DNA from: Hyphomonadaceae bacterium UBA5336 | GTDB taxonomy: Bacteria > Pseudomonadota > Alphaproteobacteria > Caulobacterales > Hyphomonadaceae | Direction: 5' to 3' | Assembly (NCBI GenBank): GCA_002408125.1 | Contig: DHQO01000002.1 | Coordinates: 1-64,000 of the forward strand | DNA length: 64,000 nucleotides | In this document: positions 1-8,353 of the stretch, one piece after another | Layout: the number at the start of each line of letters is the position of its first letter | Numbering within the stretch: the stretch's first letter is position 1 | The notes under the pieces: model-generated | Seen by the model: only the letters and a program-made list of their open reading frames with translations | Told to the model about the DNA's origin: nothing | The model's database searches: none | Translations under genes and position numbers: made by a program

Positions 1-347
1 GTGGCCGCCAGACAGCGCTTACTTTAAGGCAGTTTCGGCAATAGGTTGAATTTCAACGGATTCGCGCGCTCCCAGCTCCGCTGCCCTGCCAGCCCCAGCC
101 GGCCGGGCCCCGACGTGGGGCCTTGCGTTGCGCGGGACTGTGGACAGGGCATTCCGGCGCCCCAGCCTCGGCAGGGCGGCTCAAGCCGCCGCTTGCGGCC
201 CCTTCGGATACACCGCATCGCGCTTGTCACCTGGCGCATATGCCCGGGAGGGACTGACCCGCCCGCAGGCCGGCAGCCGCCGGCGCCCGTCCGGGCCGGT
301 CTTCTCTCGCGGAGCACCCCGGCCCGGGTTGCCCCAGCGCCAGGCAC

Positions 348-373
348 AAAAAAGCCGCCATATATGGCAGCCC
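348..373 (-). terminator. Rho-independent terminator, minus strand
   Basis: Read on the minus strand this is a hairpin with arms at 354-361 and 364-371 (one mismatch) followed directly by six U residues (348-353). It would end a minus-strand transcript coming out of the 374-856 stretch. No protein gene lies just upstream, so it supports either a non-coding RNA or a very long 3' tail of the DNA-glycosylase transcript. Confidence 0.6.
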
Positions 374-735
374 TCGATACAAAACCTGATTGCACGCTTT
401 ACAGTCTTGCCGACCTCTTTGAGAGGGTCGCGGCCGGGAGAGCTCTAGGCTCTCCCATTCGCGCTGCGCTTCGGGTCGCGCCCCGTTCGCAGATTACGGC
501 CCCGCTTCGACGCCAGCTTTGCGCCTAATCGGACATCGCGTGCTTTGGTCCCTTTCCTGACGCGGCCCTTCGTTCCGGCAGTCTCCCGCCTTCACCCTTG
601 ACCGTGCCCTGTCCGGGCGCGACGTGCTTTCCGGTAGCACCTGCCACTGGGTCTGCTCCCAGTCTTGGCCTCTTCCGGCAAGACTTAAGATGACTCGGAA
701 CGACCCCCGAGTCGAGTCATTTCGCAACCGAAATG
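374..735 (-). ncRNA. Hairpin-rich non-coding stretch, possible structured RNA
   Basis: No convincing protein is encoded here: all reading frames are low-complexity and lack family motifs. The stretch holds several strong inverted repeats: 436-456 (8-bp arms, 5-nt loop), 624-640, 646-663, 661-685 and 693-712. Read on the minus strand it ends at a terminator (348-373). That pattern fits a structured RNA of roughly 350 nt, but I could not match it to RNase P RNA, tmRNA, 6S RNA, SRP RNA or a riboswitch class, and I saw no clear promoter. Strand and ends are inferred from the terminator alone. Bases 1-347 show nothing recognisable. Confidence 0.25.
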
Positions 736-789
736 AGCGGAATGCAGACGAATTTCACAGGTTTAATGTTCCGGCCATAGGCCATTTTT

Positions 790-824
790 GTAGGGCGCAT
801 GGAGGCCAAAGGCCGATACGCACC
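790..824 (+). repeat. Dispersed 35-bp palindromic repeat, family A, single unit
   Basis: This unit begins GTAGGGCGCATGGAGGCC, has a short spacer, and ends GGCCGATACGCACC. It matches units at 8209-8290 and 21942-21976. Its inner GGCC arms are self-complementary. It lies between the structured stretch and the stop of the DNA-glycosylase gene, where such extragenic palindromes commonly sit. Confidence 0.65.
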
Positions 825-856
825 ATTCGTGTAATGCGGTGGGGTGATGCATGTCG

Positions 857-1399
857 CTAGGCTTGCTGGTCTTGACTATGCTCAAAGAGCATCCGTCGAA
901 GACGCACCATTTCATCTTCGACTTGCTTGCGCGAGCTGTAGGGGCCCGGGAGGCGAAGGCAATCGAAGCCACAAGCTTCAAGCTCACTTCTGGCAAGATC
1001 ATAGGGTTTTTTGAAAACAAAGAGCAGAAGAGGCCGGTCAGGAAGTGAGCTAAGTCGTTTGACAAGGCCCGCAACAGCTTCTCGCTTCTCTTTGGAGGAC
1101 AATTCAGCAGCCTTAGAAGTTGGTCTACGAACCAAATCCGTCATTCCAAATCCCTGCTCAAAAGCCAAATCGTCTTCCAAGCTAGGTAGTGCTTTCCCAT
1201 GTAGCATGCCTGCATCTCGAAGGCGCTGCCATAGCCTCTTTCCAAGCTTTCCTTGATAATAATGGCCGCAGGCAACGGAGATTGGAGATGGGTTAATACC
1301 CACGAGAACAGCTTTGAGTCCCGGGGCCAAACGCTCCTTGAGCGTTACAACCTTCTCCCCGCCTGCAACAATCGTTTCGAGATGCATGCACAGCAACAT
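857..1399 (-). CDS. Mug/TDG-type mismatch-specific uracil-DNA glycosylase
   Basis: Probable family-2 uracil-DNA glycosylase, which excises uracil or thymine mispaired with G. The motif GINPSP near residue 35 carries the Asn expected of Mug/TDG enzymes. It is followed by a GHYYQGKLGKRLWQRL segment equivalent to the GHHFARPGNRFW region of Mug, and by GMTDLVRRPT, matching the family's G-x-T(D/N)-hydrophobic-V-x-RP-T block. At 180 residues it has the usual size. The ATG at 1399 is used; an in-frame ATG four codons later is equally possible, and neither has a strong ribosome binding site. It lies downstream of uvrB on the same strand with about 120 bp between, so both neighbours act in base/nucleotide repair, though co-transcription is uncertain. 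Confidence 0.8.
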   Translation of the reverse strand: MLLCMHLETIVAGGEKVVTLKERLAPGLKAVLVGINPSPISVACGHYYQGKLGKRLWQRLRDAGMLHGKALPSLEDDLAFEQGFGMTDLVRRPTSKAAELSSKEKREAVAGLVKRLSSLPDRPLLLFVFKKPYDLARSELEACGFDCLRLPGPYSSRKQVEDEMVRLRRMLFEHSQDQQA

Positions 1400-1520
1400 G
1401 CGAAAAACTTATTATGATAGTGTGTACGTCCTCAATCACCTTAGCAAACAGAGTTGAATAAATCGCAGCCAATACCCAACTCAGCACGATTAGATAGCGG
1501 TATTCTTGGCTCACCTAAGT

Positions 1521-3695
1521 TCACACACCAAGCTCCGCCTCTCTCAGCCGCTTCACCTCATCCCTGAGCCGCGCGGCCTCCTCAAACTCCAGATTCGCCG
1601 CCGCGTCGCGCATCTGCTTTTCCAGCTCGGCGATATGCGCCTGCATATTGTGGCCGGGTTCGCCGGCGAGCGGCACTGGCGCTTCGGCCATGCCGCGCTG
1701 GCGGCCGCGCGCGCTGCGGGGGAGTTCGCGGTCGCCGCGGCCCTTGCGTTCGCCGAGATCGGAGAGGATGTCGGCGACATCGCGCTTGATCGTGGTCGGC
1801 GTGATGCCGTGCTCGGTATTATAGGCGATCTGTTTCTCGCGCCGGCGCTCGGTCTCGTCCATGGCGCGCTGCATGCTGCCGGTGACCTTGTCCGCATACA
1901 GAATGACGCGCGCATCGGCATTGCGCGCCGCGCGGCCGATCGTCTGTACAAGGCTGGTCTCGCTGCGCAGGAAGCCTTCCTTGTCCGCATCGAGAATGCA
2001 CACCAGGCCGCATTCAGGAATGTCGAGCCCCTCGCGGAGCAGGTTGATCCCGACCAGCACATCGAACTCGCCCAGCCGTAAATCGCGAATGATTTCAATC
2101 CGCTCTACCGTATCAATGTCGGAGTGCATATAGCGCACCTTCACACCCTGATCGGTGAGATATTCGGTGAGATCCTCGGCCATCTTTTTCGTCAGTGTCG
2201 TGACGAGTGTGCGGTGCCCCTTCGCCGCCGTCTCGCGGATTTCCGCCAGGCAATCATCCACCTGGTTCGCGCCATCGGCTGCCACCGGGCGTACTTCGAC
2301 CGGCGGGTCGACCAGCCCGGTCGGCCGGATCACCTGCTCGGTGAAGACACCGCCTGTTCGCTCCAATTCCCAAGGGCCGGGGGTGGCGGAAACATGCACG
2401 GTCTGCGGGCGCATCGCCTCCCACTCCTCAAAGCGCAGGGGGCGATTGTCCGCACACGACGGAAGCCGGAATCCGTATTCGGCCAGGGTGCGCTTGCGGT
2501 TGAAGTCGCCGCGGAACATGGCGCCGATCTGCGGTACGGTCTGGTGGCTTTCATCGACAAAAAGCAGCGCGTTTTCAGGGATATATTCAAACAGGGTCGG
2601 CGGCGGTTCGCCCGGTTTCCGGCCCGTGAGATAACGCGAATAATTCTCGATCCCGTTGCACGAGCCGGTCGCGGCGAGCATTTCCAGGTCATATTGCGTG
2701 CGCTGCTGGATGCGCTGGGCCTCCAGCAATTTCCCGTTCGCCTCGAAATGCGCGATGGTCTCCTTCAGCTCCGCCTTGATCCGGTCGATGGCCTGGTTGG
2801 CCGTGGGTCGCGGGGTCACATAGTGGCTGTTGGCATAGATCTTCACCGCCGGCAGCGTGTCGATCTTCCGGCCCGTCAGCGGATCGAATTCCGTAATGCT
2901 TTCAAGCTCGTCGCCAAAGAAGGAGAGCTTCCAGGCGCGATCTTCATAGTGCGCGGGGAAGATGTCGAGCACATCGCCCTTGCGCCGGAATGCGCCGCGC
3001 GTGAAGGCCGCGTCATTGCGCTGGTATTGCAGGGCGACGAGCTTCTGGACGACCTCGCGCGGGTCGATCTGCATGCCCGCTTCCAGCGTGAAGGTCATGG
3101 AGGTGTAGGTTTCCACCGAGCCGATGCCGTAAATGCACGAGACCGATGCGACAATGATGGTGTCATCGCGCTCCAGAATGGCGCGGGTGGCCGAGTGGCG
3201 CATCCGGTCGATGGCCTCGTTGATCGAGGATTCCTTCTCGATATAGAGGTCCCGGTTGGGGACATAGGCTTCCGGCTGGTAATAATCGTAATAGGAAACG
3301 AAGTATTCGACCGCGTTTTCCGGGAAGAAGGACTTGAACTCGCCATAGAGCTGGGCGGCCAGCGTCTTGTTCGGCGCGAGGATGAGCGCGGGGCGCTGGG
3401 TCGCCTCGATCACCTTGGCCATGGTGAAGGTCTTGCCCGTGCCGGTGGCGCCGAGCAGCACCTGGTCGCGCTCGCCGCCGCCCACGCCCTCGACCAGTTC
3501 GGGGATGGCGGTGCGCTGGTCGCCGGCCGGCTCATAGGGGCTGTGCAGCCGGAAGCGCTGGCCGCCCTCCAGCTTGTCCCAGTGGCGCTCGGGCCGGTGC
3601 GGCGCCCAGTGCTCGGGCGCGCCGACCAGCGTCTGGAAGGCTTCGAATTCGAATATGGCAGCGGCGTCCGAAACGCCCTTCAGAGGACCAGGCAT
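1521..3695 (-). CDS. uvrB: Excinuclease ABC subunit B
   Basis: UvrB is the damage-verifying helicase-like subunit of nucleotide excision repair; it is loaded by UvrA and recruits UvrC. Near the N-terminus it has the Walker A motif GATGTGKT. The beta-hairpin region YYDYYQPEAYVP follows, then DESH-type motif II (LLFVDESHQT), SATPG, the motif VI region TIGRAARN, and a C-terminal UVR motif (LEKQMRDAAANLEFEEAARLRDE) that contacts UvrC. The reading frame stays open to 3851, but I start at the ATG at 3695, giving 724 residues, because the family-like sequence begins shortly after it and the preceding 52 residues look untranslated. It stands alone, convergent to nothing, upstream of the glycosylase gene. 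Confidence 0.97.
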   Translation of the reverse strand: MPGPLKGVSDAAAIFEFEAFQTLVGAPEHWAPHRPERHWDKLEGGQRFRLHSPYEPAGDQRTAIPELVEGVGGGERDQVLLGATGTGKTFTMAKVIEATQRPALILAPNKTLAAQLYGEFKSFFPENAVEYFVSYYDYYQPEAYVPNRDLYIEKESSINEAIDRMRHSATRAILERDDTIIVASVSCIYGIGSVETYTSMTFTLEAGMQIDPREVVQKLVALQYQRNDAAFTRGAFRRKGDVLDIFPAHYEDRAWKLSFFGDELESITEFDPLTGRKIDTLPAVKIYANSHYVTPRPTANQAIDRIKAELKETIAHFEANGKLLEAQRIQQRTQYDLEMLAATGSCNGIENYSRYLTGRKPGEPPPTLFEYIPENALLFVDESHQTVPQIGAMFRGDFNRKRTLAEYGFRLPSCADNRPLRFEEWEAMRPQTVHVSATPGPWELERTGGVFTEQVIRPTGLVDPPVEVRPVAADGANQVDDCLAEIRETAAKGHRTLVTTLTKKMAEDLTEYLTDQGVKVRYMHSDIDTVERIEIIRDLRLGEFDVLVGINLLREGLDIPECGLVCILDADKEGFLRSETSLVQTIGRAARNADARVILYADKVTGSMQRAMDETERRREKQIAYNTEHGITPTTIKRDVADILSDLGERKGRGDRELPRSARGRQRGMAEAPVPLAGEPGHNMQAHIAELEKQMRDAAANLEFEEAARLRDEVKRLREAELGV

Positions 3696-3871
3696 GCTGG
3701 CCAATGTAGGGCGAACGCGCCGGGGAGTTAAGGTGCGATCTGGCTGGAATGGGCAGGGCGCATGAACCCAGGACTTGATCCGGGGGATACGCTCCCTATA
3801 AACTGCCCACCGGACAGGTTGCAATGTGAAAAAAATGGTCCTGCCCGCCACATTTCCAGTCGATTGAGAAA

Positions 3872-4084
3872 TCAGTCCTTCTCAAAAACAATCACACGAT
3901 CTTCGCCTTGGCGATTGTTTTCACAGCCAAGATAACCAGCCTCGCCGAGATAAATGTGCCTGCAAGTTAAAGTCGCCTTGGATGTGTGAACCCGCTTGAA
4001 CTGCAGAATGTCTTTATATTCCGCTTCGGCTTGTTTCTCTTCTTCGTCATTCTTGCAGAAAACGACAACGACAGACTTTGCCAT
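3872..4084 (-). CDS. Small hypothetical protein, last gene of lipoprotein cassette
   Basis: A 70-residue protein without signal peptide or membrane segment, rich in Glu and Lys, with three cysteines. I recognise no family. It starts only 3 bp after the stop of the preceding lipoprotein gene, so it is probably the third cistron of that operon. Its A+T content is visibly higher than that of uvrB downstream, like the other two genes of the cassette. The close spacing is the main reason to believe it is translated. Confidence 0.5.
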   Translation of the reverse strand: MAKSVVVVFCKNDEEEKQAEAEYKDILQFKRVHTSKATLTCRHIYLGEAGYLGCENNRQGEDRVIVFEKD

Positions 4085-4087
4085 GGT

Positions 4088-5062
4088 TCACTCTCCTGAT
4101 TGGCAGGCTTGGATGATGGCATCCATTGCCGGCTTTTCGATTTCAAGATTTGCTACAAGGCGTTCATTGCGCTGGGCGCTCGTATCTGCCTCGTACTCAG
4201 TGATGATGGTCTTAGCGCGCTCATTAGTCAGCGTTTCGGGCACGCTTGCACCATCGGCAGTCCAGCCCTGGATGCATTTGACTGCTCTTTCGGTCGTGGC
4301 CGCGCGTTCGGCCCTGAGCCCAGCCAAATTGGCTTCTGCTTCATCGGCCTTTGCGCGTGCCTCGATCGCTTCTGGTGCATTTGCATTCAGCGCCACGCCA
4401 ACCTGCGGATTTGCACCCAACCTTTGCGCGGCAATTCCTGTCGCAAAAAACTGGGCCAGCGCCCCGGATGCTTGATTGAAGCCAATGCTTCCCCGACCGC
4501 CGAAGCTTGCAAATACTGAATAAGTATCGAGCTCAAGATTAGTGCCACCCGTTTTGCTGTCGATACCTGAAGCGGCGGAAACGTACTTCTGTGTCGGAAC
4601 GCTTCTAACCAAACAGTAGCTCGCGATCTGGCTATTCTCTGCATCGGTTAGTTTCGCGACATCCAGCCCAAAGGTGGAAACAGCCTCCGCCCGGCACTCT
4701 TCGAACAGAGCCTGAGTATCTTCCTGTTCTCGAACGCTTCCACCGGCCAACGCCAACAGCACATTGGCGTCAGTAGGCGACGTTCGGCCCCTGAAAGCAT
4801 CGATAATACTAGCTATGGGGCCACGCGTTTCGACAACTTCAGCCAAACTATTCGGCTTGAGCGGCATCCACACGCCTTCATTGCGTTTATAGCCGACGGT
4901 GAATTCCGGAATACCCGCATTTTGTACTGGTGCACCGACATCAACACCCAAAGTAGTGCTGGTCGCGAACAGCATCACATCATTGTGTGGATTATCGGCA
5001 CGTAGGACACAGCCTCCCAAAACCAGCCCTGCAGCAATCAACACTAAAACTCGGATACACAT
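4088..5062 (-). CDS. Lipoprotein of unknown function, 324 aa
   Basis: An N-terminal hydrophobic segment ends in LGGC, with the lipobox Cys at residue 18, so this is an envelope lipoprotein. The region after the lipobox (NPHNDVMLFATST then FTVGYKRNEGVWMPL) looks like a conserved globular domain I remember from other uncharacterised bacterial exported proteins but cannot name. Residues about 230-260 are Ala/Glu/Arg-rich with heptad character, suggesting a short coiled coil. Its start overlaps the preceding lipoprotein gene by 19 bp, so the two are translationally coupled. Codon and base use are more A+T-rich than in uvrB and zapE on either side, pointing to acquisition by transfer. Function is unknown. 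Confidence 0.8.
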   Translation of the reverse strand: MCIRVLVLIAAGLVLGGCVLRADNPHNDVMLFATSTTLGVDVGAPVQNAGIPEFTVGYKRNEGVWMPLKPNSLAEVVETRGPIASIIDAFRGRTSPTDANVLLALAGGSVREQEDTQALFEECRAEAVSTFGLDVAKLTDAENSQIASYCLVRSVPTQKYVSAASGIDSKTGGTNLELDTYSVFASFGGRGSIGFNQASGALAQFFATGIAAQRLGANPQVGVALNANAPEAIEARAKADEAEANLAGLRAERAATTERAVKCIQGWTADGASVPETLTNERAKTIITEYEADTSAQRNERLVANLEIEKPAMDAIIQACQSGE

Positions 5063-5388
5063 ATTTCGCCCCCTGAAAAATCCAGCGTGGATTCCGCCAG
5101 TTTTAGAGACGCTTCAACCTGAGCTGAGCGATCAATCAAGAAAACCAGCTTGCAATCATCCGGGATCTCGATCATGCGGTCTTCACGGTATCCAAGACCG
5201 ATGCCATCTGACTTCGCCCAGACGCCTACAGATCTGTAGGTCTGACCAGTGGGTCCTCTGTCGCCTGGCAAGTTTGAAACAGACACAACTCCCCAATAGG
5301 TCTTCGATTCAACGGGGCAATTCTGACCGCCGCATTCCAAATGAGTGCAACCTCCAAGCAACAACAAGCATAACAGCAGAGAACGCAT
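5044..5388 (-). CDS. Small lipoprotein, first gene of cassette
   Basis: A predicted 114-residue lipoprotein: a short Leu-rich signal ends in LGGC with the Cys at residue 14. After it there are two further Cys near the N-terminus and two in the C-terminal half, probably forming periplasmic disulfides. I chose the ATG at 5388 rather than the one at 5406 because the latter lies inside a likely -10 box and would precede the charged n-region. The 3' end overlaps the next gene by 19 bp. No family recognised. Confidence 0.65.
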   Translation of the reverse strand: MRSLLLCLLLLGGCTHLECGGQNCPVESKTYWGVVSVSNLPGDRGPTGQTYRSVGVWAKSDGIGLGYREDRMIEIPDDCKLVFLIDRSAQVEASLKLAESTLDFSGGEICVSEF

Positions 5389-5405
5389 CACCACCACCCA
5401 CAACA

Positions 5406-5433
5406 ACTATACTTTCAACCAAGTGTGGCGCAA
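5406..5433 (-). promoter_or_regulatory. Possible sigma70-type promoter of the lipoprotein cassette
   Basis: On the minus strand TTGCGC (5433-5428) is followed after 16 bp by TATAGT (5411-5406). The distance to the ATG at 5388 is suitable for a short leader. It is the only good promoter-like pair in the gap between zapE and the cassette. Prediction by eye only. Confidence 0.35.
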
Positions 5434-5496
5434 CAAAATTCCCCTTTTAGTTGCTTTTGGGGCATGTGCTCAAAGTCGCAAGTCTGCGTTTTCGCC

Positions 5497-6621
5497 CTAC
5501 ACAACCTCATGTTCGGCACTCAGATACGCCTCGCTGCGCATCTCGTGCAGGCGGCTCACCGTCCTCTCGAATTCGAAGGCGCCGTCGCCTGCCGGGTAGA
5601 GCTGTTCCGGTTCGGCCTGGCTGGTGGCGATGAGTTTGGTCTTGGCTTCGTAGAGCGCGTCCACCAGGGCGACGAAGCGGGCGGCTTCGTTGCGGTTTTC
5701 CGGGCCGAGGGTCGGCACATGGTCGAGCATCAGGGTGTGGAAAGTGCTGGCCAGCGCCAGATAGTCCGAGGCGCCGAGGGGGCGCGCGCAGAGGCTCTCG
5801 AATGTCATGCGCGCCACGCCGGCGGCCTCGCACGGGATCTCCAGCTGGCGCCCCTTCACCGTCAGCGTGCAGCTTTGCGCGGCGGCGCCGAGCGTGAGGG
5901 CCGTCCAGTGCTCGTCCATCGCCGCCTCGGCGGTAGGGCCCAGGGGCGTGTGCCAGACCGGCCGGGTGATCAGGTGTTCGAGGCGATAGTCGCGCGCGCT
6001 GTCGAGATGGTAGACCTCGCAGGCGGCTTTCAGATAGGCGATGAAAGGGGTGAAAAGCTCGCGGTTGATGCCGTTCCTGTAGAGCTCGTCGGGATGGCGG
6101 TTGGAGGTCGCGACCACGGTGACGCCGCGTGCGAACAGAGCCTCGAACAGGCGCGAGAGGATCATCGCATCGGCGATCTGGGTGACCTGGAATTCGTCGA
6201 AGCAGAGGAGGCGCGCGCCGGCGGCGATCTGTTTGGCCGTGGGGGCGATCGGGTCCTCGCCCGCGCCCTTCACGCGCCAGGGGCTGCGCCGGCGCTCAGC
6301 CGGGCTCATGGCGCGCCAGGCGCCGATCCTGTCGTGCACGCCGGCCATGAATTCGTGGAAATGGACGCGCTTTTTCTCGGCGGGCGGGAGAGGCGCGGCG
6401 GCGAAAAAGAGGTCCATCAGCATGGACTTGCCGCGCCCTACCCCGCCCCAGAGATAGAGGCCTTTCGCCGGCTCAGGCCTTGAGAACCAACCGCCTTTCG
6501 GGGCATTGGCGATGCGGGCGGTGACCGCGTCGAGAAGTTCGGCGGCATGGGCCTGCTCGGGGTCTGCGCGCAGGGCGCCGGCGGCCACACGGGCGGCGAG
6601 CTGGTCTGCGACCGCGCCCAT
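5497..6621 (-). CDS. zapE: Cell division ATPase ZapE (AFG1 family)
   Basis: ZapE is an AFG1-type P-loop ATPase that in Escherichia coli associates with the Z-ring. The Walker A motif GGVGRGKS is at about residues 59-66, Walker B is LLCFDEFQV near residue 140, and ATSNRHPDELY is the sensor-1 block. At 374 residues it is of normal family length. Its start codon shares one base with the stop of the upstream rhomboid gene (TGATG), so the two are translationally coupled. Many alphaproteobacteria carry this gene in housekeeping context. It converges on nothing; the AT-richer lipoprotein cassette lies directly downstream. Confidence 0.92.
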   Translation of the reverse strand: MGAVADQLAARVAAGALRADPEQAHAAELLDAVTARIANAPKGGWFSRPEPAKGLYLWGGVGRGKSMLMDLFFAAAPLPPAEKKRVHFHEFMAGVHDRIGAWRAMSPAERRRSPWRVKGAGEDPIAPTAKQIAAGARLLCFDEFQVTQIADAMILSRLFEALFARGVTVVATSNRHPDELYRNGINRELFTPFIAYLKAACEVYHLDSARDYRLEHLITRPVWHTPLGPTAEAAMDEHWTALTLGAAAQSCTLTVKGRQLEIPCEAAGVARMTFESLCARPLGASDYLALASTFHTLMLDHVPTLGPENRNEAARFVALVDALYEAKTKLIATSQAEPEQLYPAGDGAFEFERTVSRLHEMRSEAYLSAEHEVV

Positions 6622-7226
6622 CAGCCCCCCGACACCGTGCGGATGAAATCGCCCACCACATCGGGCCGCAACAAGGCTGTGAGCGCCAGGCCGGTCAGCG
6701 CGCCGCCAAGGTGTGCGCCATGGGCGATCACGGTGTTCTGGCGCTGGGAGAGGAACAGGCTGAGCGCGATATAGCCGATGCCGAAGACGATGGCCGGCAT
6801 GGGGATGAAGAAGACCGACAGCTGCGCGAAGGGCTGGAACAGGCAGAAGCCGAGGATCACGCCGGACACCGCGCCGGAGGCGCCGACGGCGGAGTAGTTG
6901 AGATTATTGCGCTTTTCCCAGAGCATCCAGGCCGAAGCGCCCAGCAGCGCGCCGAAATAGACGATCAGATAGCCGCCAGCCCCCAGCCAGGCCTCCAGAT
7001 ACGGCCCGAAGATCCACAGCACATACATGTTCATCAAGAGGTGGATCGGGTCGACATGCAGAAAGCCGGAGGTCAGCGCGCGGTGATACTCATGCCGGCG
7101 CAGGATATTGCCGATGCGGAACAGGTTCTGCTCGTAGAATTCCCGGCTCGCGAAGGCAAACAGGCTCGCCACCAGATTGGCCGCGATGAGGGCACTGGTG
7201 ATCGGATAGGTCGAGAGAAATTCCAT
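6621..7226 (-). CDS. Rhomboid family intramembrane serine protease
   Basis: A six-helix membrane protein with the rhomboid catalytic pair: Ser in GASGAVSG (about residue 117 from the ATG used) and His in AHGAHLGG (about 172). The HLLMNMYVLW segment in helix 2 and the loop WMLWEKRN match the family. Rhomboids cleave single-span substrates inside the membrane; the substrate here is unknown. A GTG three codons upstream is an alternative start. The stop overlaps the zapE start by one base, implying a two-gene operon. Confidence 0.9.
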   Translation of the reverse strand: MEFLSTYPITSALIAANLVASLFAFASREFYEQNLFRIGNILRRHEYHRALTSGFLHVDPIHLLMNMYVLWIFGPYLEAWLGAGGYLIVYFGALLGASAWMLWEKRNNLNYSAVGASGAVSGVILGFCLFQPFAQLSVFFIPMPAIVFGIGYIALSLFLSQRQNTVIAHGAHLGGALTGLALTALLRPDVVGDFIRTVSGG

Positions 7227-7430
7227 GGAGCCCACAGCAGGTTACGAGATCAGCCCCCGCGTGTTTGGCCGAAAGCGCCGGACGGGGCAAGCGCCGGACA
7301 CTGTGGCTTTTTCTGCCTGTTCGTCATGATCCGCCCTCTCCCCCTCCCAACCGCCCCAATGGTGCGACGCTGTGGGGCGGTTGGGAGGGGGAGAGGGCTG
7401 GCGCGCTGAATTCATTCAGCGCGACTGACA

Positions 7431-8171
7431 TCAAGTCCCGCGCGTGTCGCCGTGCAGGTGGATGTGCAGCCGGTCGGAGAAATTGTAGCCGTGCTCCAGG
7501 CAGAGCGGCTCCAGCCAGGCCGCCCGCGCGCGCAGGGTGGCGCTGTCGGTGCCCTCCGGCATCAGCCATATGCGGTGGGCCGGCATGCCCGCACGCCCGG
7601 CAATGGCGCGCACCTCGTGCAGGTCGAGCGGGGAGCTGACGACGAACTTGAATGTCGCGCGCGCGTCGGCGGCGTACCAGGCCAGCAGGTCCGGCTTCAG
7701 GCGCAGGCCGATGTCATTGCCCGAATGGAGGAGTTTCGGGGAGACGTTGAACTGGTCGATCTGCGCGGCAGTGTCTTCTGTCGGCGCGATGGTGCCGTTG
7801 GTCTCGATTTCCACGTGCCAGGCGGGGTCTTGACCCTTCAGCGCGACGCAGAGCGCGGTGAGCTCGCGCTGCTGCAGCAGGGGCTCGCCGCCCGTCAGCA
7901 CCAGCCGGCGCGGCGTGGCGGCCATCAGGAGGGCGGCAATGGTGGGCACATCCATGTCCACGCTCTCGGCCGCGCGGTCGAACTTTTTCGCGCTGCGGTG
8001 GCGGAACTCCGTGCCGGTGAAGTTCCAGGTGTAGGGCGTGTCGCACCAGGTGCAGTGCAGATTGCATTGCGAGGTGCGCAGGAACACCGACGGCCGGCCC
8101 ATGGACACGCCCTCACCCTGCAGCGCCTCGAAGATTTCCGGAATTCCGGGAGAGGTGACAGCAAGGCGCAT
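7431..8171 (-). CDS. queE: 7-carboxy-7-deazaguanine synthase (radical SAM)
   Basis: QueE converts 6-carboxy-tetrahydropterin to 7-carboxy-7-deazaguanine in queuosine biosynthesis. The radical-SAM cluster motif is CNLHCTWC (Cys 36, 40, 43) followed by DTPYTW, and LTGGEPLLQ is the SAM-binding GGEP motif. The N-terminal IFEALQGEG is the family signature, and FNVSPK is present in the second half. Length (246 residues) is normal. No other queuosine gene lies in the window. A palindromic repeat pair and a terminator separate it from the upstream receiver gene, so it has its own promoter. Confidence 0.93.
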   Translation of the reverse strand: MRLAVTSPGIPEIFEALQGEGVSMGRPSVFLRTSQCNLHCTWCDTPYTWNFTGTEFRHRSAKKFDRAAESVDMDVPTIAALLMAATPRRLVLTGGEPLLQQRELTALCVALKGQDPAWHVEIETNGTIAPTEDTAAQIDQFNVSPKLLHSGNDIGLRLKPDLLAWYAADARATFKFVVSSPLDLHEVRAIAGRAGMPAHRIWLMPEGTDSATLRARAAWLEPLCLEHGYNFSDRLHIHLHGDTRGT

Positions 8172-8208
8172 GGGGGCTCCGGGGCGGGATGATGCTTTCG
8201 CCTAGCAT

Positions 8209-8290
8209 GTAGGGTGCATGGAGCGTAAGCGATATGCACCGGGACGGGACCGTGCGGTGCATATCGGCCTCTGGCCTCCATGCCCCCTAC
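8209..8290. repeat. Inverted pair of family A palindromic units
   Basis: Two units in head-to-head orientation: 8209-8240 (plus) and 8256-8290 (minus), separated by 15 bp. Both begin GTAGGG and end GATATGCACC when read outward-in. The pair can form a long hairpin and lies between the queE start and the terminator of the receiver gene. The same family occurs at 790-824 and 21905-21976. Confidence 0.75.
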
Positions 8291-8296
8291 CCCAAA

Positions 8297-8329
8297 CAAA
8301 AAAGCCCGGCACATCGGCCGGGCTTTTTC
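8297..8329 (-). terminator. Rho-independent terminator of the receiver gene
   Basis: A stem made of AAAAAGCCCGGC and its complement GCCGGGCTTTTT around a 5-6 nt loop, with A and T tracts on either side, so it can work in both directions. It lies 25 bp beyond the receiver gene stop and upstream of queE. Confidence 0.85.
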
Positions 8330-8353
8330 TCATGCAGAAAGAGGTGTCTCAGG

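Noticed and set aside
24..528. Several overlapping open frames at the left end
   Set aside because: Arg/Pro/Gly-rich on both strands with no motifs; the terminator and hairpins point to non-coding sequence.
374..735. RNase P RNA, tmRNA or cobalamin riboswitch
   Set aside because: The conserved cores of these RNAs (for example GAGGAAAGTCCGGGC of RNase P) are absent on both strands; a GCCACTGG resembling a cobalamin-riboswitch piece lacks the other conserved boxes.
1293..1514. Possible 73-residue membrane peptide at the 5' end of the DNA-glycosylase gene
   Set aside because: One hydrophobic stretch only; the rest overlaps the glycosylase gene out of frame and is not protein-like.
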